Of a stretch of 64,000 bases of DNA, positions 24,769 through 33,578 are shown piece by piece (position 1 is the stretch's first letter; each line of letters begins with the position of its first letter). The stretch spans positions 1,178,001 through 1,242,000 of the forward strand of contig NZ_CP067394.1 of assembly GCF_004210215.2 (NCBI RefSeq). The letters are read 5' to 3'. The stretch comes from Cryobacterium sp. SO1. GTDB lineage: Bacteria; Actinomycetota; Actinomycetes; Actinomycetales; Microbacteriaceae. Under the pieces are notes generated by a model. That model was not told the origin of the DNA. It saw only the letters and a list, made by a program, of their open reading frames with translations, and ran no database searches. Both the position numbers and the translations under genes were made by a program.

Positions 24769-25357
24769 GTGGGTCCTCCCTGGCCGGAAGCGGGCGCGGG
24801 CGGGCGCGGGCCATCCAGCAGCAGACGAATTGGTTTGGCTACAGAATAAAACGTCGCTCCAATCTAGCGTCCGGCGCCCGAGGGGCACCACTGCGGGGGT
24901 GCCACCGGGGCCGGCTGGCTGCCCGTGCGGCGGTGGGGGCGCCTACGTCAAAATGAGACTGAGCCCGCTTCGGGGGCCAAGAGAGGCGACCTCCATGTTC
25001 GGGATTCCTGCCGCTGGGAGTACTGAGACCCTGCCCGGCGCGGCACATGCACCTTCGCCGTGATCCCGTGGGCATCGGCGGGGGCTCCGCACTCGGGATC
25101 GACGACCGGGGCATCGCCGCCAGGGACAGGGCGGGCACGTGCCACACGATTCCGACGGGCCGGTCTGCGGCTCCGGCGGCCGTGGCCATCCAGCGCACTC
25201 TGGCCCGGCTCACGCCCGTACCCTGATCCATGCGGCACGGCCCCGCCGAACCCAAACCTGCGATCTGCGGCCAGCGAGCAGGAGCCGGGAATAGGATCGA
25301 ACCATCCGCCGTTGACACCCACATACATGCAGACGCATTGAGTCTTGGAGGCTGGAA
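24769..25357. other. 589-bp intergenic region, possibly holding a decayed sequence
   Basis: No convincing gene. Near the right end lie TAGGAT at 25292, a possible -10 box for the monooxygenase, and its TGGAGG ribosome-binding site at 25346. The middle is GC-rich with coding-like bias, but every frame is broken or low-complexity, which fits decay. I recognise no insertion-sequence end or RNA gene. Confidence 0.4.
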
Positions 25358-26560
25358 ATGCAGTTCGGAATCTTCACTGTCGGGGACCTCACCACAGACC
25401 CCACCACGGGGAACACCCCCACCGAGCACGAGCGCATCAAGGCCATGCTCACCATCGCCCAGAAGGTCGAAGAGGTCGGCCTCGACGTCTTCGCCGCCGG
25501 CGAGCACCACAACCCGCCGTTCGTGCCGTCGAGCCCGACCACGATGCTCGGCTACATCGCGGCCAAGACCGAGCGGATCATCCTCTCCACCGCCACCACG
25601 CTGATCACCACGAGCGACCCGGTGAAGATCGCCGAGGACTTCGCGATGCTGCAGCACGTGGCCGACGGCCGGGTGGACCTCACCCTGGGCCGCGGCAACA
25701 CCGGCCCGGTGTACCCGTGGTTCGGCCAGGACATCCGCCAGGGCATCCCCCTGGCCCTGGAGAACTACGCTCTGCTCCGCCGGCTCTGGCGTGAGGACTT
25801 CGTCGACTGGGAAGGTCAGTTCCGCACCCCGCTGCAGAGCTTCCAGTCCACCCCGCGCCCGCTCGACGGTGTGGCGCCGTTCGTCTGGCACGGCAGCATC
25901 CGCAGCCCCGAAATTGCCGAGCAGGCGGCGTATTACGGCGACGGCTTCTTCTCGAACCACATCTTCTGGCCCGCCTCGCACACCGCGAAAATGGTCAAGT
26001 ACTACCGCAACCGTTTCGAGCACTACGGCCACGGCACCGCCGCGCAGGCGATCGTGGGCCTTGGCGGCCAAGTCTTCATGAGCAAGAACTCGCAGGACGC
26101 CAAGCGCGACTTCCGGCCCTACTTCGACAACGCACCGGTGTACGGCAACGGCCCGAGCATGGAGGACTTCACCTCGCAGACCCCGCTCACCGTGGGCAGC
26201 CCGCAGCAAGTCATCGACCGTACCCTGGGCTTCCGCGACTACGTGGGCGACTACCAGCGCCAGCTCTGGCTGATGGACCACGCCGGCCTCCCGCTGAAGA
26301 CCGTGCTCGAGCAGCTCGACATCCTCGGCGAGGAGGTCGTACCGGTGCTGCGGAAGGAGTTCGCGAAGAACCGCCCGGCCGACGTGCCGGATGGTCCCAC
26401 CCACGAATCCCTGGTTCGCGCGGCCGAGGCCGCCGCGGCGCCGCCTGCCGTGGCATCCGCGCACCGCGACGACCTCGACACCACCGCCGCGATCGCACCG
26501 CACCGCCGCGCCAGCGGAGCCGCATTCGGCCTGGCCAGCGCCGGCCAGGCCGGAGCGTAG
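25358..26560 (+). CDS. Luciferase-like FMN-dependent monooxygenase, CE1758 family
   Basis: A 400-residue TIM-barrel flavin monooxygenase. MQFGIFTVGDLTTDPTTG at the N-terminus, EHHNPPFVPSSPTTMLG, and LGRGNTGPVYPWFG near residue 112 match the CE1758 branch of luciferase-like monooxygenases. The C-terminal 40 residues are Ala-rich and look disordered. TGGAGG lies 6 nt before the ATG. The next gene, 2 nt away, encodes the partner reductase of this branch. Together they should activate O2 on reduced FMN, which the reductase supplies. The substrate is unknown; the cytoplasm is the likely site. Confidence 0.9.
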   Translation: MQFGIFTVGDLTTDPTTGNTPTEHERIKAMLTIAQKVEEVGLDVFAAGEHHNPPFVPSSPTTMLGYIAAKTERIILSTATTLITTSDPVKIAEDFAMLQHVADGRVDLTLGRGNTGPVYPWFGQDIRQGIPLALENYALLRRLWREDFVDWEGQFRTPLQSFQSTPRPLDGVAPFVWHGSIRSPEIAEQAAYYGDGFFSNHIFWPASHTAKMVKYYRNRFEHYGHGTAAQAIVGLGGQVFMSKNSQDAKRDFRPYFDNAPVYGNGPSMEDFTSQTPLTVGSPQQVIDRTLGFRDYVGDYQRQLWLMDHAGLPLKTVLEQLDILGEEVVPVLRKEFAKNRPADVPDGPTHESLVRAAEAAAAPPAVASAHRDDLDTTAAIAPHRRASGAAFGLASAGQAGA

Positions 26561-26562
26561 CG

Positions 26563-27207
26563 ATGACCGAGCGCACCCTGGCGGTCGTCTCAGCCGGGCT
26601 CAGCCAGCCCTCCTCCACCCGGCTGCTTGCCGACAAGCTCGCCACGGCCACCGTGGCGCGCCTGGCTGACGAGGGCGTCACCACGGCGGTCGTGACCTAC
26701 GAACTGCGCGACTACGCGCAGGACATCGTGAACAACATGCTCACCGGGTTCGCCAACCCGCGGTTGGAAGAGATGATCGAGGCCGTCACCTCGGCCGACG
26801 GCCTGATCGCCGTCACCCCGATCTTCACCACCAGCTACAGCGGCCTCTTCAAAACCTTCTTCGACGTGATCGACAACCGCAGTCTCACCGACCAGCCGGT
26901 GCTGATCGGTGCGACCGCAGGAACGCCGCGGCACTCGCTGGCCCTGGACTACGCACTGCGGCCGATGTTCACCTATCTGCACGCCGTGGTGGTGCCCACC
27001 TCGGTGTTCGCCGCCTCGGAGGACTGGGGCACCGGAGACAGCGGCGGCCGGATCGACAGCCGCGTGGCCACCCTGCCGGCCCGCATCGAGCGCGCGGCGG
27101 GGGAGCTCGCGGCGCTGGTCGCCCGCTCCGACCGCTCCGCCCGGGTGCGAGACCCCTTCGAGCTCCCCGCCGGCTTCAACCCCGCCGGCACCTTCCCGTC
27201 CCGCTAA
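26563..27207 (+). CDS. NAD(P)H:FMN reductase, CE1759 family
   Basis: A 214-residue flavodoxin-fold reductase. VVSAGLSQPSSTRLLAD is the phosphate-binding loop, and TPIFTTSYSGLFKTFFDVID the flavin/dimer region. It is the recurring partner of CE1758-type monooxygenases, and the spacing of two bases after the previous stop supports co-translation. The role is to reduce FMN for the monooxygenase. The downstream edge is the dispersed palindrome at 27223, which may end the transcript. Confidence 0.88.
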   Translation: MTERTLAVVSAGLSQPSSTRLLADKLATATVARLADEGVTTAVVTYELRDYAQDIVNNMLTGFANPRLEEMIEAVTSADGLIAVTPIFTTSYSGLFKTFFDVIDNRSLTDQPVLIGATAGTPRHSLALDYALRPMFTYLHAVVVPTSVFAASEDWGTGDSGGRIDSRVATLPARIERAAGELAALVARSDRSARVRDPFELPAGFNPAGTFPSR

Positions 27208-27222
27208 ACCCCGCCCCCCCTC

Positions 27223-27287
27223 CCCGCGAACTGTGAGTTAAGCCCCAAAAAACGCGAGTTTTCGGTGCTGTGCTCACGGTTCGCGGG
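27223..27287. repeat. Dispersed palindrome, copy 2
   Basis: Arms 27223-27243 and 27267-27287 pair with a few mismatches (CCCGCGAACTGTGAGTTAAGC against GCTGTGCTCACGGTTCGCGG). Same arm core as the copies at 19712 and 60691; its loop start (CCCCAA) is shared with the 60.7-kb copy. Confidence 0.85.
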
Positions 27288-27361
27288 ATGGGTCGGGGAC
27301 TTTTGGCACTTCTGGGAGCTCGGCTGCGGGCGGCAGACTCGAGAGCGGTGCGCCGGAGAGA

Positions 27362-28513
27362 GTGCTTCCGCGAGAGACGGAGGCCGTGACAACCGCGCAG
27401 ACAGGTCGTCGCATGGTCCCCGTTCTCGACGACACTGCGGTCGCGGATGCCCGCGCCGCCCACCCGGATGCTCGCGCCGCCCACCCGGATGGTCGCGCCG
27501 CCCACCCGGATGCTCGCGCCGGCCACCCGGATGCTCGCGCCGGCCACCCGGATGCCCGCGCCGCGTTCTTCGCCGCCGCCCCGGTGCGCCCCGACACTCC
27601 GGGCGCCGCCACCGTCGACCTGACCGTGCGGATCGGCACCCTCACCTTGCGCACCCCGGTGATGCCGGCCTCCGGCTGCTTCGGCCCGGAACTCGGCACG
27701 CTCATCCCGGTCGCCGAACTCGGCGCCACCGTCACCAAGACCGTGTTCGGCTCCGCCCGTGGCGGCAACCCCGTGCACCGGCTCACCGAGATCCCGGCCG
27801 GAATGGTCAACAGCGTCGGCATCCCCAGCCGCGGCCCGGCCGGCTACCTGGCCACGCTGCATCCGCGCTACGCGGCGCTGGACGTGCCGACCATCATCAG
27901 CGTCGGCGGGCACCGCACCCGCGAATACGCCCCGGTGGTCGAGGCGCTCGGCGAGCACGGCGCCGCCTTCGAGCTGAATGTGTCCTGCCCCAACCTCGAC
28001 CGCGACGGCACCGATATCGGCTCGGACCCCGCCGCGATCCGCGCCGTGGTGGCCGCCGTGCGGCTGGTGACCGACAAGCCGATCATCGTGAAACTGCCGG
28101 TGCTGGTCGCCTCGATCGCCGCCTGCGCCCTCGCCGCCGAGGAGGCCGGCGCCGACGCCGTCTGCGTGGCCAACTCGATCCCGGCGATGCCGTTGGATGC
28201 GCTCACCCGCCGGCCGATTCTCGGCAACGTCATCGGCGGCCTGTCGGGGCCCTCGATCAAACCGATCGTGCTGCGGCTGGTCTGGCTCGCCTCGCGGGCG
28301 GTGCAGATTCCCGTGATCGCCTGCGGGGGAATCGGCTCTGTCGAGGACGCCCTCGACTACTTCTCGGTCGGGGCCACCGCCGTGCAAGTGGGCACCGCGA
28401 GCTTCGGCCGGCCGTTCGCCGCGGTCGAGATCGTGCGCGGGCTGCGGCAACGGTGCCTGGATGCCGGCACCGGCAGTATCCGCGAGCTGCTCGAGCTGGA
28501 GGCCGCACTGTGA
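27362..28513 (+). CDS. pyrD: Dihydroorotate dehydrogenase, class 1B-like catalytic subunit
   Basis: A 383-residue flavoprotein of the PyrDB type. FELNVSCPNLD carries the catalytic Cys that marks class 1 enzymes, and PASGCFGPELG, TKTVFG, IPACGGIGS-like IACGGIGSVEDAL and VGTASFGRP complete the FMN barrel. Class 1B enzymes work with PyrK and pass electrons to NAD. The catalytic part starts near residue 83. Before it lie about 80 extra residues with five HPDARAA-type heptads, so the true start is uncertain: GTG 27362, GTG 27386 or ATG 27413. It sits outside any pyr operon, next to a flavin monooxygenase pair, so a different dihydropyrimidine-like substrate is conceivable. Overlaps the next gene by 4 bp. 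Confidence 0.82.
   Translation: MLPRETEAVTTAQTGRRMVPVLDDTAVADARAAHPDARAAHPDGRAAHPDARAGHPDARAGHPDARAAFFAAAPVRPDTPGAATVDLTVRIGTLTLRTPVMPASGCFGPELGTLIPVAELGATVTKTVFGSARGGNPVHRLTEIPAGMVNSVGIPSRGPAGYLATLHPRYAALDVPTIISVGGHRTREYAPVVEALGEHGAAFELNVSCPNLDRDGTDIGSDPAAIRAVVAAVRLVTDKPIIVKLPVLVASIAACALAAEEAGADAVCVANSIPAMPLDALTRRPILGNVIGGLSGPSIKPIVLRLVWLASRAVQIPVIACGGIGSVEDALDYFSVGATAVQVGTASFGRPFAAVEIVRGLRQRCLDAGTGSIRELLELEAAL
27461..27565 (+). repeat. 21-bp in-frame repeat, five copies, in the pyrD N-terminus
   Basis: Five units starting cacccggatgctcgcgcc encode HPDARAA, HPDGRAA, HPDARAG, HPDARAG and HPDARAA. A partial unit precedes them. Confidence 0.9.
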
Positions 28514-29568
28514 ACCCGAACCTGTCCCCGCAGGTCGGCTCACCGGGTCTACTTCGACAGGCTCAGCACGGCGTCGACAAGCTCGACCAGCGGAAGGCGG
28601 CCGCTGCGGCTCGCAGGGCCGCCGCCGCACGGCAACGCGCATTCGCCGAGGCGGATGCCGCGGCCCTGGCCGGACTCATCTCGGTGCGCCCGCCCTCGGC
28701 CGTGCCGCGGCCGCAACCGGTCTGGGACGACGCCGAGGTGCTCGTGCACGAGCCGGTGGGGGAGCGCTACCGACGCCTGGTCCTAGCCAGCGACACCATC
28801 GCGCACACCGCCCAGGCCGGCCAGTTCCTGATGATCACGGTGCCGCCGAACGGCGGCGACACGATCCTGCTGCCCCGGCCCATGGCCATCCACCGTCGCC
28901 GCCTGGCGACTCCCGCACGCCCGGCAACCAGCGACCGACCGGCCGGCCCGCACACCGCGGGCACGATCGAGCTGATCTACGGCGTGGTCGGCCGCGGTAC
29001 CCGCGCCCTGGCTGCGGTTGCGGTCGGCAGCCGGCTGCAGGTCACCGGCCCGCTCGGCCGCGGCTTCGACCTCGCCCCCGGCACCCGATCAGCCCTGCTC
29101 ATCGGCAGGGGCGTCGGCATTTGCGGCGTGATGGGCGCCGCGGAGGATGCCGCGGCCCTGGGCATCCGCACCACCATGGTGCTCAGCGGCCAACGCCGCG
29201 ACCAGCTGCTCGGCCGCAGCGACTGCGCCGAACTGGGCACGCGCGTGATCGAAGCCACCGATGACAACGGCTCCAGCGACCTGGCCACCCTCAAAACCCG
29301 GCTGCTCGCCGACTTCGATGGCAGCACAGCCGAGCGAACCCCGCCCGAGGTGGTCATGGTCTGCGGCGCCGGTGTGCTCGCCCGGCTCGCCGCCGAGCTC
29401 GGCGCGTACTGGGGCGTTCCCGTGCAGGCCTCCCTGGAGGCGCACATGGCCTGCGGCCTGGGCTACTGCCACGGTTGCGCCGCTCCCGTGCAGACCGACC
29501 CGAGCGTGGAAGGCCCGCTGGTCTGCGCCGACGGACCGGTCTTCGACGCCCGCATCCCTGTCGATTAA
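28510..29568 (+). CDS. pyrK: Dihydroorotate dehydrogenase electron transfer subunit, PyrK-like
   Basis: A 352-residue PyrK-like protein. FAD-binding RPMAIHRR (within LLPRPMAIHRRR), GVVGRGTRAL and GPLGRGF precede an NAD-binding GRGVGICG. The C-terminus holds the [2Fe-2S] cysteines in CGLGYCHGC and a later Cys in LVCADGPVF. It is about 70 residues longer than usual; the excess is an Ala/Arg-rich N-terminus containing the interspersed repeat at 28554-28588. The GTG at 28510 overlaps the pyrD stop. A start further in is possible. It pairs with PyrD to transfer electrons to NAD. Confidence 0.85.
   Translation: MNPNLSPQVGSPGLLRQAQHGVDKLDQRKAAAAARRAAAARQRAFAEADAAALAGLISVRPPSAVPRPQPVWDDAEVLVHEPVGERYRRLVLASDTIAHTAQAGQFLMITVPPNGGDTILLPRPMAIHRRRLATPARPATSDRPAGPHTAGTIELIYGVVGRGTRALAAVAVGSRLQVTGPLGRGFDLAPGTRSALLIGRGVGICGVMGAAEDAAALGIRTTMVLSGQRRDQLLGRSDCAELGTRVIEATDDNGSSDLATLKTRLLADFDGSTAERTPPEVVMVCGAGVLARLAAELGAYWGVPVQASLEAHMACGLGYCHGCAAPVQTDPSVEGPLVCADGPVFDARIPVD
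28554..28588 (+). repeat. Two copies of the TCGACARGCTCRRC interspersed repeat within pyrK
   Basis: TCGACAGGCTCAGCA at 28554 and TCGACAAGCTCGACC at 28574. Sequences of this kind are common short interspersed repeats in actinobacterial genomes (from memory). Here they are read as codons near the PyrK start. Confidence 0.6.
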
Positions 29569-29823
29569 CCCCTGTTCTGCTACGCTTGTGCAGGTAGTTC
29601 TTCGGATCTACACGCTTTACCCGGAGCAGACCGGCAGGACGCTGGTCCTCGGTGGTGGTTTCCCAACGTGCTCAACGCTGCCTCGTTGGTGAATTTCTAC
29701 TGGTGGCCAGCAACGTCGGCGCCCAACTCATGTTCGGCAGCCAAATTCTGCCTGTTCCTGCTCCGATGTCCCACTCGCGCGCCACACGGGCAAACGAGTC
29801 TAAACAAAGGAGAGAACCCCCAT

Positions 29824-32112
29824 ATGGAGGGTCCAGAAATCACGTTCGCCGAGACCGTTATCGACAACGGCAAGTACGGCAAGCGCACCATCCGTTTCGA
29901 AACCGGGCGTCTCGCCCAGCAGGCGCAGGGCTCAGCCGCCGCCTACATCGACGAAGAGACCATGCTTCTCTCCGCCACGAGCGCCAGCAAGCAGCCGAAG
30001 GACAACTTCGACTTCTTCCCGCTGACCATCGATGTCGAAGAGCGCATGTACGCCGCCGGCCGCATCCCGGGCAGCTTCTTCCGCCGCGAAGGTCGCCCGT
30101 CGACCGAGGCGATCCTCACCTGCCGTCTGATCGACCGGCCGCTCCGCCCGTCGTTCGTCGACGGCCTGCGCAACGAGATCCAGGTTGTCGTGACCGTTCT
30201 GGCCATCGCGCCCGACGAGTACTACGACGTCCTGGCCATCAACGCCGCGTCCATGTCGACCCAGATCGCCGGATTGCCGTTCTCCGGCCCGATCGGTGGC
30301 GTCCGCGTCGCCCTCATCCCCGACAACAACGGCTCCGGCCAGTGGGTCGCCTTCCCGAAGCACTCGCAGGTTGAAGAGGCCGTGTTCAGCATGGTCGTCG
30401 CCGGCCGCGTTGTGACGGATGCCGATGGCAGCGAAGACGTCGCGATCATGATGATCGAGGCCGAAGCGACCGACAACGCCTGGACCCTGATCCAGGGCGG
30501 CGCCATCAAGCCGAACGAAGAGGTCATCGCCGAGGGTATCGAGGCGTCCAAGCCGTTCATCAAGCAGCTCATCGTCGCTCAGCAGCAGGTTGCCTCCGCG
30601 GCATCCAAGCCCACCGGCAACTACCCGCTGTTCCCGCCGTACACCACCGAGGTCTACGACGCCGTCGCAGCCCTGGCGTACGACGGCCTCAAGGACGTCT
30701 ACGTCATCGCCGACAAGATCGCGCGTCAGGATGCCGACGACGTGCTCAAGGCATCCGTCAAGACCGTCATCGCGGCCAAGGTCGAAGCCGGCGAACTGCC
30801 CACCACCGCCAACAACCAGGTCGGCGCGGCCTACAAGTCCGTCACCAAGCTCGTGGTGCGCTCGCGCGTGCTCAACGAGGGTGTTCGTATGGACGGACGC
30901 GGCCTGGCCGACATCCGCCCGCTCGACGCCGAGGTTGCGGTCATCCCGCGCGTGCACGGTTCCGCTATCTTCCAGCGCGGCGAGACCCAGATCCTGGGTG
31001 TCACCACGCTGAACATGCTCAAGCTCGAGCAGACCATCGACTCCCTGAGCCCGGTCACCAAGAAGCGTTACATGCACAACTACAACTTCCCGCCCTACTC
31101 CACCGGTGAAACCGGTCGGGTCGGCACGCCCAAGCGTCGCGAGATCGGCCACGGAGCGCTCGCTGAGCGTGCCCTGGTTCCCGTGCTGCCCACGCGTGAG
31201 GAATTCCCGTACGCCATCCGTCAGGTCTCCGAGGCGCTCAGTTCCAACGGTTCCACCTCGATGGGTTCCGTCTGCGCCTCCACCCTGTCGCTGCTGAACG
31301 CCGGAGTGCCGCTGCGTGCCCCGGTCGCCGGCATCGCGATGGGCCTGATCTCCGACACCGTCGACGGCAAGACCCGCTACGCGGCTCTGACCGACATCCT
31401 CGGTGCCGAAGACGCCCTCGGCGACATGGACTTCAAGGTTGCCGGCACGAGCGAATTCGTCACCGCGATCCAGCTCGACACCAAGCTCGACGGCATTCCC
31501 GCGTCGGTCCTGGCCGGCGCGCTGACGCAGGCGAAGGATGCTCGCACGACGATCCTCGCCGTGCTGAACGCCGCGATCGACAAGCCCGACGAGATGGCAC
31601 CGACCGCGCCCCGCGTGATCAGCGTGCAGATCCCCGTCGACAAGATCGGCGAGCTCATCGGCCCGAAGGGCAAGATGATCAACTCGATCCAGGACGAGAC
31701 CGGCGCCGACATCTCGATCGAGGAAGACGGCACCGTGTACATCGGCGCTGTCGATGGTCCCTCGGCCGAGGCCGCGCGCATCATGGTCAACTCCGTCGCG
31801 AACCCCACCAACCCCGAGGTTGGCGAGCAGTTCCTCGGAACTGTCGTGAAGATCGCCGCTTTCGGCGCCTTCGTCTCGCTCCTCCCGGGCAAGGACGGCC
31901 TGCTGCACATCTCTGAGGTGCGCAAGCTCGCCGGCGGCAAGCGCGTGGAGAACGTCGAAGACGTTCTCGGCGTGGGCCAGAAGGTCCTCGTTGAGATCAC
32001 CAAGATTGACGACCGTGGCAAGCTTTCACTCGCCCCGGTCCTCGCCGATGAAGCCGACACGCACGGTCGTGACGCTGCATCCGAGGGACCCGAAGCTCCG
32101 GCCGAGGGTTAG
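29824..32112 (+). CDS. pnp: Polyribonucleotide nucleotidyltransferase (PNPase)
   Basis: A 762-residue 3'-5' phosphorolytic exonuclease that degrades and tails RNA. Two RNase PH domains are seen, the second with [21 protein letters not shown] and the phosphate site [16 protein letters not shown] domain ([15 protein letters not shown]) and an S1 domain ([28 protein letters not shown]) close the protein. AAGGAGAG precedes the ATG at 29824. A 255-bp leader region lies upstream. It is followed by a strong terminator. Confidence 0.98.
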   Translation: MEGPEITFAETVIDNGKYGKRTIRFETGRLAQQAQGSAAAYIDEETMLLSATSASKQPKDNFDFFPLTIDVEERMYAAGRIPGSFFRREGRPSTEAILTCRLIDRPLRPSFVDGLRNEIQVVVTVLAIAPDEYYDVLAINAASMSTQIAGLPFSGPIGGVRVALIPDNNGSGQWVAFPKHSQVEEAVFSMVVAGRVVTDADGSEDVAIMMIEAEATDNAWTLIQGGAIKPNEEVIAEGIEASKPFIKQLIVAQQQVASAASKPTGNYPLFPPYTTEVYDAVAALAYDGLKDVYVIADKIARQDADDVLKASVKTVIAAKVEAGELPTTANNQVGAAYKSVTKLVVRSRVLNEGVRMDGRGLADIRPLDAEVAVIPRVHGSAIFQRGETQILGVTTLNMLKLEQTIDSLSPVTKKRYMHNYNFPPYSTGETGRVGTPKRREIGHGALAERALVPVLPTREEFPYAIRQVSEALSSNGSTSMGSVCASTLSLLNAGVPLRAPVAGIAMGLISDTVDGKTRYAALTDILGAEDALGDMDFKVAGTSEFVTAIQLDTKLDGIPASVLAGALTQAKDARTTILAVLNAAIDKPDEMAPTAPRVISVQIPVDKIGELIGPKGKMINSIQDETGADISIEEDGTVYIGAVDGPSAEAARIMVNSVANPTNPEVGEQFLGTVVKIAAFGAFVSLLPGKDGLLHISEVRKLAGGKRVENVEDVLGVGQKVLVEITKIDDRGKLSLAPVLADEADTHGRDAASEGPEAPAEG

Positions 32113-32159
32113 TCACTAGTTCTGCCGGTCACCTCTCGCCAGGTGTGCCGGTCAGACGG

Positions 32160-32193
32160 AAGGCCCGTCCTGCTTCGGCAGGGCGGGCCTTTT
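32160..32193 (+). terminator. pnp Rho-independent terminator
   Basis: AAGGCCCGTCCTGC and GCAGGGCGGGCCTT form a near-perfect stem on a TTCG loop, followed by a short T-run. Confidence 0.9.
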
Positions 32194-32232
32194 CGCGCGC
32201 CCGGCGCGGGCTGATCGGAGCGCCGACGGGGT

Positions 32233-32712
32233 TCAGGAAGGTTTGGGCTGGACGCCGCGCTCGAGCAGCGGAACGACCCGGTACGGAATCAGCTCGCCCA
32301 TTGCCAGGGACGTCTCGGTGCGTTCAACGCCCTCGCAGGCGAGGATGGTGCGGTCGATCCGGAACAGGTCTTCGGCGTCGGCGCAGGCCACCCGCACCAG
32401 CAGGTCGGCCGCACCGCTCATACCGTGCGCCTGCACGATCTCGGGGATGCGGCTGAGCTCGGCGATGATCTCCGCGGCGCGCTTCTGCACGATGTACACC
32501 TCGATGAACGCCGTGAGCGGATACCCGAGCGCGGCCGCGCTGACGCGGCGATCGAAGGCCAGGAATGCCTGCGACTCCTCCAGCCGGCTCATCCGGGCCT
32601 GCACCGTATTCCGGGAGAGCCCCAGGGTGTGGGCGAGCCCCACAAAGGTGCTGTCCGGGTCGGCGCACAACGCGCGAAGCAACTCGAGATCGACTTTGTC
32701 CAGGTGGTGCAT
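32233..32712 (-). CDS. Lrp/AsnC family transcriptional regulator
   Basis: A 159-residue regulator. Residues 5-60 form the winged helix-turn-helix (LDKVDLELLRALCADPDSTFVGLAHTLGLSRNTVQARMSRLEE), and residues 65-145 the RAM ligand-binding domain with HGMSGAADLLVRVA. The ATG at 32712 is preferred over ATG 32730 because a TACGGT -10 box ends eight bases upstream, making the transcript nearly leaderless. It is divergent from the pterin dehydratase-VOC gene, its most likely target. Such regulators usually sense an amino acid; aromatic amino acids fit the neighbour. Confidence 0.92.
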   Translation of the reverse strand: MHHLDKVDLELLRALCADPDSTFVGLAHTLGLSRNTVQARMSRLEESQAFLAFDRRVSAAALGYPLTAFIEVYIVQKRAAEIIAELSRIPEIVQAHGMSGAADLLVRVACADAEDLFRIDRTILACEGVERTETSLAMGELIPYRVVPLLERGVQPKPS

Positions 32713-32720
32713 ACTGCCAA

Positions 32721-32726
32721 ACCGTA
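32721..32726 (-). promoter_or_regulatory. -10 box TACGGT of the Lrp gene
   Basis: Eight nt before the ATG at 32712; it overlaps the coding part of any longer start. Confidence 0.5.
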
Positions 32727-32872
32727 GCATGCGCAATGACCCCTGAACAGGGCACAGTGCACACCGTTACCCAAATCGGCTGCGCCGACGGGAAATCCGC
32801 CGCCCCACCGGGTGGCAGAGCGATGCACCGCCCAGGGTTGACCGGCTCGGCGCCGCGCGGAAGAGTGGTCGG

Positions 32873-33535
32873 ATGGATGCCCCCCGTCAGACCCTGACTC
32901 CCAGCCAAACCCGATCGGTGCTCTCCGGGGGCGATTTCCTGCACCTGGAGGGAACCCTGTATGCCACCTACCGCACCTCGGACTTCGCCGCCGCGGTGCG
33001 CCTGGTCGATGCCGTCGCCACCGACGCCGAGGCCCAGGGCCACCACCCCGACGTGAAGCTCTGCTACGGCACGGTGGAGTTCGAGCTGACCAGCCACGAC
33101 GCCGGCGGCGTCACCGAGCGGGACCTGCGGCTCGCGCTGCGGATCCAGGAGCTGGCCGCCGAGCAGGACGCCCACCCGACCCGCCTGGTGCCCAGTCGCA
33201 CCGACATCGCCATCGACTGCTCCGACGCCGCGGCCGTGCGCCCGTTCTGGCGGGTGGGACTGGGCTACCTGGAGTCGGGACCGGCGGACGACATCGAACT
33301 GCACGATCCCCGGGGCGTCGGCCCCAAGCTGTGGTTCCAGCACATGGAGATCCAGCGCACCGAGCGCAATCGCATCCACCTGGACGTGTACGTGCCGGTG
33401 GCCGACTGCGAGGAGCGGGTGGCGGACATCATCGAGGTCGGCGGAGTGCTGCTCACCGACGAGCATGCCCCGGACTGGTGGGTGCTGGCCGACCCCGAGG
33501 GCAACGAGCTCTGTGTGTGCAGCTGGGACGCCTGA
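32873..33535 (+). CDS. Pterin-4a-carbinolamine dehydratase fused to a VOC (glyoxalase-like) domain
   Basis: A 220-residue two-domain protein. Residues 1-95 are a pterin carbinolamine dehydratase (HHPDVKLCYGTVEFELTSHDAGGVTERD, including the HHP and later His residues of its active site). Residues 105-220 are a VOC fold (DIAIDCSDAAAVRPFWRVGLGYLE to DPEGNELCVCSWDA). The dehydratase recycles tetrahydropterin after aromatic amino acid hydroxylation in classical cases. In bacteria without such hydroxylases it has been linked to molybdopterin enzymes. No aromatic hydroxylase is in the window. The fused VOC domain may bind metal or a related substrate. It shares a divergent control region with the Lrp gene. 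Confidence 0.85.
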   Translation: MDAPRQTLTPSQTRSVLSGGDFLHLEGTLYATYRTSDFAAAVRLVDAVATDAEAQGHHPDVKLCYGTVEFELTSHDAGGVTERDLRLALRIQELAAEQDAHPTRLVPSRTDIAIDCSDAAAVRPFWRVGLGYLESGPADDIELHDPRGVGPKLWFQHMEIQRTERNRIHLDVYVPVADCEERVADIIEVGGVLLTDEHAPDWWVLADPEGNELCVCSWDA

Positions 33536-33578
33536 TCGACGCAGGGGCCGGGCGCCGGGCGGTGTGACGGGGAACGGA

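Noticed and set aside
25060..25341. 93-codon ORF upstream of the monooxygenase
   Set aside because: Pro/Arg/Ser-rich translation, no ribosome-binding site, no similarity recognised.
25290..25357. FMN riboswitch before the flavin monooxygenase
   Set aside because: None of the conserved RFN segments is present.
29932..31908. 658-codon frame antisense to pnp
   Set aside because: Shadow of a highly conserved gene; composition reflects codon bias of pnp.
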